From positions 21,679 through 85,678 of the forward strand of contig SFKX01000009.1 of assembly GCA_004553625.1 (NCBI GenBank): a stretch of DNA of 64,000 bases, read 5' to 3'. The notes beneath the pieces were generated by a model that saw only the letters and a list, made by a program, of their open reading frames with translations, searched no databases and was not told the DNA's origin. The position numbers and the translations under genes are program-made. Below are positions 51,081-59,729 of the stretch, one piece after another; position 1 is the first letter of the stretch, and every line of letters starts with the position of its first letter. Source of the DNA: Clostridiales bacterium (lineage in GTDB: Bacteria; Bacillota_A; Clostridia; Oscillospirales; Oscillospiraceae).

Positions 51081-51500
51081 TCAGGCCTTCGGGGGCATGA
51101 CGGTGGCAAAGCCGCTGATGACGACCTCGCCGTTCTGGTTGGTGCAGACCGTCTCGAGCTTCGCGCGGTTCTTCTCGGGGATGAGCTCGACCACGGTAGC
51201 AGTGGCGGTGATGGTGTCTCCGAAGAACACGGGCTTCGTGAAGCGAAGCTCCTGGCCCATGTAGATCGTTCCAGGTCCCGGCAGCAGAGTGCCGAGCACC
51301 GTGGAAATGAAGCCGGCGGAAAGCATTCCGTGAGCGATGCGCTTGCCAAACATGCCCTTCTGCGCCTCGACCTCGTTCACGTGGGCGGGGTTGAAGTCGC
51401 CGCTAAGGCCGGCAAAGGTGTAGACGTCGTGCTCGGAAACAGTTTTGGTGAAGGAGGCGCTGTCGCCGACCTTCATCTCGGAAATCGTTATGCCTTTCAT
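51081..51500 (-). CDS. MaoC-like (R)-specific enoyl-CoA hydratase
   Basis: 139 aa, one hot-dog domain. The catalytic Asp/His pair is in SGDFNPAHVNE, the usual PhaJ/MaoC motif, and GMLSAGFIST and PGPGTIYMGQELRFTKPV are typical. It hydrates trans-2-enoyl-CoA to (R)-3-hydroxyacyl-CoA, or the reverse. AGGAGGAG precedes the ATG. Divergent from the KAS III-like gene; an inverted repeat TTATGAA-N6-TTCATAA sits at the predicted transcription start. Confidence 0.92.
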   Translation of the reverse strand: MKGITISEMKVGDSASFTKTVSEHDVYTFAGLSGDFNPAHVNEVEAQKGMFGKRIAHGMLSAGFISTVLGTLLPGPGTIYMGQELRFTKPVFFGDTITATATVVELIPEKNRAKLETVCTNQNGEVVISGFATVMPPKA

Positions 51501-51525
51501 TTTTATCTCCTCCTAAAAGGGTTCA

Positions 51526-51545
51526 TTATGAACTCTGATTCATAA
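51526..51545. promoter_or_regulatory. Candidate operator of maoC
   Basis: TTATGAA-CTCTGA-TTCATAA, a perfect seven-base inverted repeat. The core TGAA-N6-TTCA (51529-51542) recurs at two other promoters of the acyl-CoA gene block. It overlaps the predicted maoC transcription start near 51544. Confidence 0.6.
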
Positions 51546-51550
51546 TTTGC

Positions 51551-51579
51551 ATGATAACACAGTGACAAATTTTCGTCAA
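51551..51579 (-). promoter_or_regulatory. Promoter of maoC
   Basis: Minus strand TTGACG (51574-51579), 17-base spacer, TATCAT (51551-51556). Confidence 0.7.
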
Positions 51580-51649
51580 TGCCAAAAATATGACTGAATT
51601 TTTGTGTATTATACCGTGACATTTTTCCTTTGTTTTATTCAATTTTGTA

Positions 51650-51679
51650 TTGACATCCTAAGCCAGTGAATGATATATC
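51650..51679 (+). promoter_or_regulatory. Promoter of the KAS III-like/liv operon
   Basis: TTGACA (51650-51655) with TATATC (51674-51679) at an 18-base spacer, or ATATAT at 17. The start would be near 51686, at the edge of the operator-like repeat. Confidence 0.55.
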
Positions 51680-51687
51680 TTAGACAA

Positions 51688-51705
51688 TGTGAATTGGTGT
51701 TCACA
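51688..51705. promoter_or_regulatory. Candidate operator of the KAS III-like/liv operon
   Basis: TGTGAA-TTGGTG-TTCACA, a perfect six-base inverted repeat containing TGAATTGGTGTTCA, which matches the acyl-CoA dehydrogenase site TGAATAGGTATTCA in 12 of 14 positions. Confidence 0.6.
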
Positions 51706-51726
51706 AATTTTGAAGATGGAGTGCGA

Positions 51727-52755
51727 ATGGAAATGAGCAATATTCCCGTAGGAATAGTAGGTATAGGTCTGTATCTCCCGGACAAGGTCATGACGGCCAA
51801 GGAGATCTCCGAGGCCACCGGCGGCGCCTGGACTGAGGACGCAGTGCTGAACAAGCTCGGCATACGTCAGAAGCGCGTCCCCTCCTCCGACCCCTGCGAC
51901 GGCACCCAGGAGATGGGCGCTCTGGCCGCTCTCGACTGCCTCAAGAACACCGGCATCGACCCCATGGAGATTGACGCTATCCTCTGCTTCGGCGAGGAGT
52001 GGAAGGAATACCCCCTCACCACCTCCGCCTGCTACATTCAGGACCGCATCGGCGCCAGGAACGCCTGGTGCATCGACGTGCAGAACCGCTGCTGCACCAC
52101 CGTTTCCGCCATGAAGCTGGCCAAGGACATCCTCATCGCGGACGACGAGTGCAACACCATCCTCGTGGCCGGCGGCTACCGCAACTGCGACTTTATAGAC
52201 TTCAAGGACAACGGCGTGTCCTTCATGTTCAACCTCGGCGCCGGCGGAGGCGCGCTCATACTCAAGAAGGGCTATGAGAAGAACCAGCTGCTCGGCACCC
52301 ACATCATGACCGACGGCTCCGTCGTCCACACCTGCGGCTCCAAGGTAGGCGGCATCAGCGTCCCGGTCACCGCCGAGAACGTCGATGACTTCGGCATGCT
52401 GCGCCTCATGGACTCTGCCAAGATGAAGGGTATGCTCAACTCCACCTCCATGCCGAACTGGTATCACTGCATCGACGAGGCCCTGCGCAAGTCCGGTATG
52501 ACCCGCAAGGACATCGGCTATCTTGATATCCTGCACATCAAGCGCTCCGGCCACAAAGCCATGCTCGCGGACCTCGGCCTCACCGAGGACCAGACCATCT
52601 ACCTTGAGGACTACGGCCACGTCGGCCAGGTTGACCAGATACTCTCCCTCAAGCTTGCCCTCGATCAGGGCAAGGTCAAAGACGGCACCGTCGTCGCCAT
52701 GATCGCCGCCGGCATCGGCTACACCTGGGCGGCCAACGTCATCAAATGGGGTTGA
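51727..52755 (+). CDS. KAS III/HMG-CoA-synthase-like thiolase-superfamily enzyme
   Basis: 342 aa from ATG 51727 (GGAG five bases upstream; 51670 is too close to the promoter). Two thiolase-fold halves. The FabH-like catalytic Cys is Cys122 (DVQNRCCTTVSAM) and His270 (LDILHIKRSGHKAM) fits the FabH His. The Asn of the FabH triad, in GNTSAAS, aligns with His298 of DYGHVGQVDQ. C-terminal IAAGIGYTWAANVIKWG is family-like. It is therefore a decarboxylating condensing enzyme of altered chemistry, or an acyltransferase. It leads the liv operon; nothing suggests a role in housekeeping fatty-acid synthesis. Confidence 0.83.
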   Translation: MEMSNIPVGIVGIGLYLPDKVMTAKEISEATGGAWTEDAVLNKLGIRQKRVPSSDPCDGTQEMGALAALDCLKNTGIDPMEIDAILCFGEEWKEYPLTTSACYIQDRIGARNAWCIDVQNRCCTTVSAMKLAKDILIADDECNTILVAGGYRNCDFIDFKDNGVSFMFNLGAGGGALILKKGYEKNQLLGTHIMTDGSVVHTCGSKVGGISVPVTAENVDDFGMLRLMDSAKMKGMLNSTSMPNWYHCIDEALRKSGMTRKDIGYLDILHIKRSGHKAMLADLGLTEDQTIYLEDYGHVGQVDQILSLKLALDQGKVKDGTVVAMIAAGIGYTWAANVIKWG

Positions 52756-52759
52756 TAAT

Positions 52760-53695
52760 TTGTTTGCTTCATTTCTCTCCACGATATTCGGCTCGCTTCT
52801 GAGCATCTGCGTGACGGCGCTGGCCGCCTTCGCCGTGACGCTCATATTCCGGACCTCGACGACCACCAACTTTGCCCAGGGTTCCATCGCCGCCTTCGGC
52901 TGCTACATAGTCGCGGACCTGCTGAATAAATATGGAATGCCTGTCTGGCAGGGCGTGTTTATCGGCATGGTCGCCGGCGTGCTCATCGGCCTCGTCATCG
53001 ACCTGGTCATCTTCCGCAACGGCAGGCACGTCAACGCCATCGGCAAGCAGATAATCACGATGGGCATAGTCTCGCTCTTCTTCGGCGGCATCCCCCTCGT
53101 GTTCGGCACGCCGGAGAGGATACCCTTCGAGGCCTTCTACAACACCGTGAAGGCTGGCGTCTCGCCGAACATCTCCATCGCGGCCTTCGGCGGCAGCATC
53201 GTCATCACGAAGCACGCGCTCATCTGTCTTGCGATAAGCGTGGTGGTTCTCGGGGTGCTCTTCCTGCTGCTCAAGTACAGCAAGTGGGGTCTCGGCGTCC
53301 GCGCCACAGCCTCCAACGAGTTCACCGCAGAGCTCATGGGCATCGACACCCGCGTCATAACGGCTGTGTCCTGGGCGGTGGCGGGCGCGCTGGGCGTCCT
53401 GGCCGCAGTCATGTACGCCGGCGGCGGCACCACGATCTCCGCCTCCTTCATGACCACCATCCAGGTCAACGCCTTCCTCGCCGGCATACTCGGCGGCTTC
53501 TCGACCTTCTACGGCCCGGTCATCGGCGCGGTGCTCATCCCCCTGGCCTCCAGCTGCGTCGGTTTCCTGGCCAACTTCCCCGGCCTCTCCGGCATCTCGC
53601 GCTGGCAGATGGTCGTCGTCTATGCGCTGATGCTCGTCGCCATCCTGATAAAGCCCCAGGGCCTCTTCGGGAAAAAGACCGTCAAGAAGGTGTGA
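52760..53695 (+). CDS. livH: Branched-chain-type ABC transporter permease LivH
   Basis: 311 aa, TTG start with GGGG about nine bases upstream, four bases after the KAS III-like stop. About eight helices; TTNFAQGSIAAFGCYIV (the LivH N-terminal motif), GVRATASNEFTAELMGID (the EAA loop) and the C-terminal GLFGKK are typical. With LivM it forms the channel. The ligand may be a branched amino acid or another carboxylic acid, since Liv-type importers also carry aromatic and dicarboxylic acids. Confidence 0.92.
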   Translation: MFASFLSTIFGSLLSICVTALAAFAVTLIFRTSTTTNFAQGSIAAFGCYIVADLLNKYGMPVWQGVFIGMVAGVLIGLVIDLVIFRNGRHVNAIGKQIITMGIVSLFFGGIPLVFGTPERIPFEAFYNTVKAGVSPNISIAAFGGSIVITKHALICLAISVVVLGVLFLLLKYSKWGLGVRATASNEFTAELMGIDTRVITAVSWAVAGALGVLAAVMYAGGGTTISASFMTTIQVNAFLAGILGGFSTFYGPVIGAVLIPLASSCVGFLANFPGLSGISRWQMVVVYALMLVAILIKPQGLFGKKTVKKV

Positions 53696-53704
53696 GGTGT
53701 TACT

Positions 53705-54790
53705 GTGGAACTAAAGAGAGAATATCTTGATGCCGCCTTCCCCGCCGGTTCCCGCGGCGCCGCCGCGGCCCGTCCCGGTCTCGGCCACTACTGGAAGATC
53801 CCCGGAGTGAAGATCGGCGTGGCGGGAATCGTCCTCGCAGTGCTGCAATTTGCCGCCATGAACGGGCTGCTGTCCTCCTCCTTCGTCTACGCTCTGGGCA
53901 ACACGCTAATATATGCCATAGTTGCGATAGGCTTCTGCCTGCTGCTGGGCTACTCCGGCCTGGCCTCGCTCGGCACTGCCGGCTTCATAGGCCTCGGCTC
54001 CTACACCGCTTTCTACCTCATTCAGGAGATGGGCGCCCCCTACTCTGTGGCGCTCCTCGCCACGCTTGTCATCTCCATCGGCATCGGCGTCGTGGTCGGC
54101 TTCATCTCCCTGCGCATCGAGGGCATCTACCTCGCTATCATGACCCTGGCCCTGGCCGAAGTCATACGCAACGCGCTCATGGCCCTCAAGTCCACTATAA
54201 AAATTGATATCACGAACGTCTACCTCTTCGGCGTGAACGTCAACGAGAACGCCGTGTACCTGCTCATCACCTTCACCTTCATCCTGCTCATGCTACTGAC
54301 GTCAAACCTGATACGGAGCCCGATCGGCAGGGCGATGATCGCAATGAAGAGCAGCACCTCCGCGGCGCAGGCGATGGGCGTAAGCCTCATGAAATACAGG
54401 CTCATGGCCTTCGTCATCTCTACCATCAACGCCGCGCTCGGCGGACTGCTGTACATGCTCTACGTCCGCAACATGACCACCGCCACCTCCACGCTCCTGA
54501 CCCTCAGCACCTCGCTGAACATACTGGGCGCGGTCATCATCGGCGGCGCGAAGTCACTCTGGGGCACGGCTTTCGGCACCTTTGTCATCTACGGATTGCA
54601 GTCCATGTTCCTGAGCAAGATACAGTTTTTCATTGACAACCCCGCTTTCATCACCATGGTCACGGGCGTTCTGATAATCGTCGTGGTCATGTTCTTCCCC
54701 GGCGGCTTTGCCCAGATGGTAGTGTCGCTGCGGAGCTACTTCAAGAAAAAGAGCGTCGAAAGGAGGCTGCGCGAATATGGCAAAGATTAG
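53705..54790 (+). CDS. livM: Branched-chain-type ABC transporter permease LivM
   Basis: 361 aa, GTG start with GAGGTG upstream. A 35-residue Ala/Gly-rich N-terminus precedes eight to ten helices; GYSGLASLGTAGFIGLGSY and GRAMIAMKSSTSAAQAMGVS (EAA loop) are LivM motifs. Overlaps livG by 14 bases. Confidence 0.92.
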   Translation: MELKREYLDAAFPAGSRGAAAARPGLGHYWKIPGVKIGVAGIVLAVLQFAAMNGLLSSSFVYALGNTLIYAIVAIGFCLLLGYSGLASLGTAGFIGLGSYTAFYLIQEMGAPYSVALLATLVISIGIGVVVGFISLRIEGIYLAIMTLALAEVIRNALMALKSTIKIDITNVYLFGVNVNENAVYLLITFTFILLMLLTSNLIRSPIGRAMIAMKSSTSAAQAMGVSLMKYRLMAFVISTINAALGGLLYMLYVRNMTTATSTLLTLSTSLNILGAVIIGGAKSLWGTAFGTFVIYGLQSMFLSKIQFFIDNPAFITMVTGVLIIVVVMFFPGGFAQMVVSLRSYFKKKSVERRLREYGKD

Positions 54791-56177
54791 TCTCAAAGAG
54801 CGCAGGCTCCTGAACCGCGTGCGCAAGCTGGAGAGCCGCATCGGCATTTTGACCGAATTGTGCGAGCTGCGCGCCGCGCACGAGGACGCCAAGGCCGCTG
54901 AAAAGTTTGCCCCCCGCGAGACTGCGCTCAGGCGGGAGCTTGCGGACAAGGAATTTGCCTGCCTGCCCCGCGAGGAGCTGGAGCGCGTCATCATCGAGCA
55001 TCGGCAGCAGGCAGAGCGGCAGAAGGCACAGAAGCTCCAGTACGACGCGCTCGTCGCAGGCATGGCGCTCAATCAGGAGCAGCAGGAGCTGCTCACGAGC
55101 GGCTTGCAGCGCCGCCTGGAGCGCATCGAGGCCGAGGTACGGCGCGAGCTGGACGCTCTTCCCGCTCCCTCAGCGGAGAGCGGAGCGCAGGCCGCGGAGC
55201 GTGCCGACACCGACAAGCGCATCGAAGAGCTGCGCGCTGCCTCCCAGGCCGAAGCCGAGGCCAAAAAGGCCGCGCTGAGGCAGAGCTACGCGCAGAAGCT
55301 GGAGAAGCTGAACGCAAAAAAGTCCGCCGCCGAGGAAAAGCTCCGCGGCATAGCGGCAAACGAGATGGACGCCGAGCTCGAAGAAGGCGTCGCCCTCGAC
55401 GTGGACGGACTCAAGATGCACTTCGGCGGCGTCAAGGCCGTGGATGGGCTGAGCTTCAAGGTCCACGAGGGCGAGATCTTCGGCCTCATCGGCCCCAACG
55501 GCGCTGGCAAGACCACGGTGTTCAACTGCATTACGCAGTTTTACAAGCCCACGGCAGGCAAGCTGCTCTTCCGCGGGCGCGGCGGCAAGGTCATCGACCT
55601 GACACGCGAACACGTCCACGACGTCATCCTCCACGGCATAGTCCGCACTTTCCAGAACGTCGAGGTCGTGCGCGAGATGTCCGTGCTCGAAAACCTCCTG
55701 GTCGCGGGTCACAGGCAGTTCAGCTCCGGGCTGTTTTCCAGCGCTCTGCATCTGCCCAAGCTCGCCGCCGAAGAGGAGGTCGTGAAGGCCCGCGCCATGA
55801 AGGTGCTGGAATTCATGGGCCTCACGGCTTACGGTGACCATCTTGCCTTCGGCCTGCCCTACGGCGTCCTCAAAAAGATCGAGATCGCCCGCACGCTCAT
55901 GTGCTCGCCCCGGCTCATAATCCTGGACGAGCCCGCCGCCGGTCTGAACGACACAGAGACCGCCGAGCTTGCAGGTATCATCCGGCGCATCCGCGACGAG
56001 TATAACTGCACTATCCTCCTGGTCGAGCATGATATGGGACTCGTCATGGACGTTTGCGATAACATTTGCGCCATTGCCTTCGGCAAGCTGCTGGCCTACG
56101 GCACCCCCGCCGAGATCCAAAAGGACGAGGGCGTGCAGCAGGCCTACCTTGGCGCCGACGACGAGGAGGCTGAGTGA
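54777..56177 (+). CDS. livG: LivG-type ATPase with a 205-residue N-terminal coiled-coil extension
   Basis: 466 aa; ordinary LivG is about 255. Residues 1-205 are almost wholly charged helix (Arg, Lys, Glu, Ala, Leu) with three likely coiled-coil segments (about 5-35, 65-125, 145-195). Residues 206-466 are a LivG ATPase: Walker A GPNGAGKTT (239-247), FQNVEVVREMSVLENL, Walker B LIILDEPAAGLND, switch VEHDMGLVMDV. The signature region reads LPYGVLKKIEIA instead of LSYGQQRRLEIA, so Ser is replaced by Pro. The reading frame is continuous; no sign of a lost stop. The extension may bind a partner or the permease. Confidence 0.9.
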   Translation: MAKISLKERRLLNRVRKLESRIGILTELCELRAAHEDAKAAEKFAPRETALRRELADKEFACLPREELERVIIEHRQQAERQKAQKLQYDALVAGMALNQEQQELLTSGLQRRLERIEAEVRRELDALPAPSAESGAQAAERADTDKRIEELRAASQAEAEAKKAALRQSYAQKLEKLNAKKSAAEEKLRGIAANEMDAELEEGVALDVDGLKMHFGGVKAVDGLSFKVHEGEIFGLIGPNGAGKTTVFNCITQFYKPTAGKLLFRGRGGKVIDLTREHVHDVILHGIVRTFQNVEVVREMSVLENLLVAGHRQFSSGLFSSALHLPKLAAEEEVVKARAMKVLEFMGLTAYGDHLAFGLPYGVLKKIEIARTLMCSPRLIILDEPAAGLNDTETAELAGIIRRIRDEYNCTILLVEHDMGLVMDVCDNICAIAFGKLLAYGTPAEIQKDEGVQQAYLGADDEEAE

Positions 56178-56896
56178 TGGCACTGCTTGAAATTCGTGAC
56201 CTGCGTGTGAACTACGGGCCTATCCAGGCCATACGCGGCATCGACATGGATGTCGAAGAGGGCAGCATAGTGGCGCTGCTCGGCGCTAACGGCGCGGGCA
56301 AGACCACCACGCTCCGGACGGTCAGCGGCGTCATCAAGCCGGCCTCCGGCAGTATCAAGTTCGCGGGCCAGGAGCTCTGCGGACGCAGGGCCAGCAAGAT
56401 CGCCCGCATGGGTGTGAACATGTCCCCCGAGGGACGGCTCATATTCAACGAGCTCAGCGTTGAGGAGAACCTCCGCGCCGGAGCCTACTGCATCCGCAGC
56501 CGCGCCGAGGCCGAAAACAACATGAAGCGCGTGCTCCAGCTCTTCCCCAGGCTCGAGGAACGTCTCCGCCAGCACGCGGGTACGCTCTCGGGCGGCGAGC
56601 AGCAGATGCTCGCGATAGGCAGAGCGCTCATGGCCAGCCCCAAGCTGCTGCTCCTGGATGAGCCAAGTCTCGGTCTAGCCCCCCTCATTATAAAGGACAT
56701 CTTCCGCACCCTGCAGGAGATACGCGCCGAGGGTACCACCATACTCATCGTGGAGCAGAACGCCCTCGCCACCCTCAAGATAGCCGACATGGCCTATGTA
56801 CTCGAACTTGGGCGCATAAGCATGAACGGCCCAGCCAACGTGCTCATAAAGGACGAGAAGCTCATAGAAGCCTATCTCGGCAACAAAAAGGCGTAA
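56177..56896 (+). CDS. livF: Branched-chain-type ABC transporter ATPase LivF
   Basis: 239 aa. Walker A GANGAGKTT, LSGGEQQMLAIGRALM signature, Walker B LLLLDEPSLGLAP, VEQNALATLKIAD switch region (Gln/Asn version usual for LivF). The ATG overlaps the livG stop (TGATG), with GAGGAGG upstream; a GTG one codon earlier is possible. Confidence 0.93.
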   Translation: MALLEIRDLRVNYGPIQAIRGIDMDVEEGSIVALLGANGAGKTTTLRTVSGVIKPASGSIKFAGQELCGRRASKIARMGVNMSPEGRLIFNELSVEENLRAGAYCIRSRAEAENNMKRVLQLFPRLEERLRQHAGTLSGGEQQMLAIGRALMASPKLLLLDEPSLGLAPLIIKDIFRTLQEIRAEGTTILIVEQNALATLKIADMAYVLELGRISMNGPANVLIKDEKLIEAYLGNKKA

Positions 56897-56944
56897 ACGC
56901 AAACGCGGCAACATAAATACAATTTCAAAAAGGAGAAGAAAGAA

Positions 56945-58345
56945 ATGAAAAAGACACTGGCACTCATTCTGGCGCTGGCGCTCTGCCTGTCCCTTGCGGC
57001 CTGCTCCGGCCTGACCAACGAGCCCGCAGCCGACCCGACCGAAGCCCCCGCCGGCAGCGATGCCCCCGAAGTCGAAGGCAGCGAAGCCCCCGAGGGCGGC
57101 GACACCAGCGACGACGGCTACGCGCCCTTTGTAGACGTCCAGGGCGTTGATGACACGACCATCTACGTCGGCAACACCGCCGCCACCACCGGCAGCTACG
57201 CCACCGTCGGCGTTCCCTTCAACGCCGGTATGGAAGCCGCTTTCAAGGCCTACAATGACGCCGGCGGTTTCCAGGGCAAGAAGATCGAGCTCATCCACTA
57301 TGACGACGGCTTCGACGCCGCCCAGGGCCTGACCTACACCAAGACCCTCGTCGAGACCGACAAGGTGTTCGCCATCGTCGGCCACTTCGGCACCAACACC
57401 GTCGCCGCCACTCTCGACTACCTGAAGGAAAAGGGCATCCCCATGGTCTACGCCGCCACCGGCATTGAGGACCTCTATCAGGAAGGCGCCACCGGCAACG
57501 ACAAGGTCATCTACCCCGTACAGCCCATCTACAACTCCGAGGGCCGCGTCCTTCTGGCCCGTGCCGTCGCTCCCACCGATAACGGCGTTGGCCTCGGCGG
57601 CACCAAGATAGGCGTTGTCGCCACCACCGACGATGCCGGTTCCGGCCTCGTCTACGGCGTCAAGAAGCAGGCCGAGACCCTGGATGTCGAGATAGTCTAC
57701 CAGGATGTCGACGCCGCCGCCACCGATTACTCCGCCGCCGTCAACGTTCTCAAGAACAACGGCTGCGACGTGGTCATTGCCTGCATGAACCAGGCCCCGC
57801 TCGCCACCCTCATGGCCTCCATGCGCGACGCCGACTACAACGTCGATGTCATCACCTCCTACGTCAGCGCCTCCGCCGTGACTCTCGGCGCCTTTGTCGA
57901 GAACGGCTCCGTCACCGCTGACCGCAGGGTCTACTCCACCGCCTGGCTCGACACCAGCACCGAGGAAGGCATGGCCGACTACATGACCTTCTACGGCGCC
58001 ATGAGCGCCTGGGAGCTCGAGAACGGCGGCACCGGCAACGACTACGCCCTCAACTCCTACGCCATGGCCGGTTACATCGCCGGCGACATCTTCATCCAGG
58101 CTCTCAAGGCCCTGGACGAGAGCGGCCTTGAGCTCAACTGGGCCAACTTCAACGACATCATGGAAGCTACCGAGTTCAAGCTGCCCATGGGCGGCACCAT
58201 CAGCTTCGCCAATGGCGACCGTCTGGCCGTCACCTCGCTCGCTCTCAACACCATCTCCCTCGAGTACGGCGAGAGCGGCTATTATGAGCTCGAGCTCGTC
58301 AGCCCCATCATGTCCCTTGAGGACGTGCTTGCCACCATCAAGTAA
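56945..58345 (+). CDS. livK: Branched-chain-type substrate-binding lipoprotein (LivK family)
   Basis: 466 aa. Signal peptide with lipobox LAAC (acylated Cys20), an acidic Pro/Glu/Ala linker (21-60), then a type I periplasmic-binding fold: TIYVGNTAATTGSYATVGVPF, HYDDGFDAAQGLTYT, IVGHFGTNTV. It presents the ligand to LivHM. Ligand identity is not readable; the CoA-transferase and acyl-CoA enzymes encoded with it make a free carboxylic acid as likely as an amino acid. C-ending codon use suggests high expression. AAAAGGAG precedes the ATG. Confidence 0.92.
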   Translation: MKKTLALILALALCLSLAACSGLTNEPAADPTEAPAGSDAPEVEGSEAPEGGDTSDDGYAPFVDVQGVDDTTIYVGNTAATTGSYATVGVPFNAGMEAAFKAYNDAGGFQGKKIELIHYDDGFDAAQGLTYTKTLVETDKVFAIVGHFGTNTVAATLDYLKEKGIPMVYAATGIEDLYQEGATGNDKVIYPVQPIYNSEGRVLLARAVAPTDNGVGLGGTKIGVVATTDDAGSGLVYGVKKQAETLDVEIVYQDVDAAATDYSAAVNVLKNNGCDVVIACMNQAPLATLMASMRDADYNVDVITSYVSASAVTLGAFVENGSVTADRRVYSTAWLDTSTEEGMADYMTFYGAMSAWELENGGTGNDYALNSYAMAGYIAGDIFIQALKALDESGLELNWANFNDIMEATEFKLPMGGTISFANGDRLAVTSLALNTISLEYGESGYYELELVSPIMSLEDVLATIK

Positions 58346-58361
58346 ATATGCTTGAATAAAA

Positions 58362-58392
58362 GCAGGCGGTCGGCTCCGCGCTGACCGCCTGC
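58362..58392 (+). terminator. Intercistronic hairpin after livK
   Basis: Perfect ten-bp stem GCAGGCGGTC/GACCGCCTGC with an 11-base loop and no U-run. Like the hairpin after the family-5 binding-protein gene, it may stabilise the upstream mRNA or reduce downstream expression rather than terminate. Confidence 0.55.
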
Positions 58393-58414
58393 AACGCTAC
58401 GGGAGGACTTACCA

Positions 58415-59728
58415 ATGCCTTACACTTCTAAAATCATATCCCTGGAGGCGGCTCTCGCCCTCGTGAAGAGCGGAGACACCATTGTCACGGGTCTCGGCGC
58501 GGCTGAGGCTGGGCTGTTCATGGAAAACATCCACACCATTGCGGACAGAGTGAAGGACGTCAAGATCGTCAACTGCAACCCCACCCACCAGTGCAGCTTC
58601 TACGCTCCCGAGTACGTGGATTCCTTCCGCGTTGACGGCTGGTTCTATGCTACGCCCATGCGCAAGGCCCACGAGCAGGGCAACATGGCCTATATCCCCA
58701 ACAACCTGCACTTCGCCGCTACCAAGTGGCTCTATCGCAACAAGCCCAACATATTCGTCGCCTCCGCCTCCATGCCGGATGAGCACGGCTACATCTCCCT
58801 CTCCACCTCCTGCACCTACGAGCGGAAGATGATAGAGGCCGCGGACATCACCATCCTCGAGATAAACCCCAACTTCCCCTTCGTCTACGGCGACGTGGTC
58901 ATCCATGAGAGCCAGATCGACTACTTCATCGAGGCAGACTACCCCTGCCCCCCCATTCCCGACGTGCCCTTCACCGAGAAGGACGCCGCCATCGGCAAGA
59001 TCATTTCCGGCCTGGTCCCGGACGGCGCCTGCATCCAGCTAGGCATAGGCGGCATACCCAACGCCGTCGCGGAGGGCCTCAAGGAGAAGAACGACCTCGG
59101 CGTACACACCGAGCTCATAACCAGCGGCATGATGGAGCTCGTAAAGATGGGCGTCATCACGAACAAGCGCAAGCAGCTCAACCGCGGTCAGATGGTCGCC
59201 ACCATGGCTCTGGGCAGCCCCGAGCTCTACGCCTTCATAGACCACAACCCCGGCGTTGCGCTCTATGACGGCGCCTGGGTCAACGACCCCTACGTCATCG
59301 CCCAGAATGACAACCAGATCTCCATCAACACCAGCCTCGAAGTTGACCTCACAGGCCAGTGCGCCTCCGAGTCCATCGGCTCCCGCCAGTTCTCCGGCAC
59401 CGGCGGCCAGTCCGACACCGCCGTCGGCGCTCAGATGTCCAAGGGCGGACGTTCCATCATCGCCCTCTACTCCACTGCCATGGTAAAGGACAAGGCCACC
59501 GGCGAACGGCATGAGGTCTCCAAGATAACCGCGCAGCTCCAGCGCGGCGCGGCGGTCAGCCTCTCCAGGAACGACGCCGACCTGATCGTCACTGAATACG
59601 GCGTCGCGGACCTGCGCGGCGCAAACATCAACGAGCGCGTTCGCAGCCTCATAGAGATAGCCCACCCGAAATTCAGGGAACAGCTCTGGGAGGACGCCCT
59701 GCGCGCCGGCATTATAGGGAAGAGATAA
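58415..59728 (+). CDS. Acetyl-CoA hydrolase/transferase family CoA-transferase
   Basis: 437 aa, the length of butyryl-CoA:acetate and 4-hydroxybutyrate CoA-transferases (class I, two-domain single chain). The catalytic Glu is expected in NTSLEVDLTGQCASES; QLGIGGIPNAVAEGL and FSGTGGQSDTAVGA are family motifs. It would move CoA between acetyl-CoA and an imported or fermentation acid, activating it without ATP. GGGAGG precedes the ATG. Within the liv operon, directly after the binding protein, so CoA activation of the imported ligand is the simplest inference. Confidence 0.9.
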   Translation: MPYTSKIISLEAALALVKSGDTIVTGLGAAEAGLFMENIHTIADRVKDVKIVNCNPTHQCSFYAPEYVDSFRVDGWFYATPMRKAHEQGNMAYIPNNLHFAATKWLYRNKPNIFVASASMPDEHGYISLSTSCTYERKMIEAADITILEINPNFPFVYGDVVIHESQIDYFIEADYPCPPIPDVPFTEKDAAIGKIISGLVPDGACIQLGIGGIPNAVAEGLKEKNDLGVHTELITSGMMELVKMGVITNKRKQLNRGQMVATMALGSPELYAFIDHNPGVALYDGAWVNDPYVIAQNDNQISINTSLEVDLTGQCASESIGSRQFSGTGGQSDTAVGAQMSKGGRSIIALYSTAMVKDKATGERHEVSKITAQLQRGAAVSLSRNDADLIVTEYGVADLRGANINERVRSLIEIAHPKFREQLWEDALRAGIIGKR

Positions 59729-59729
59729 A

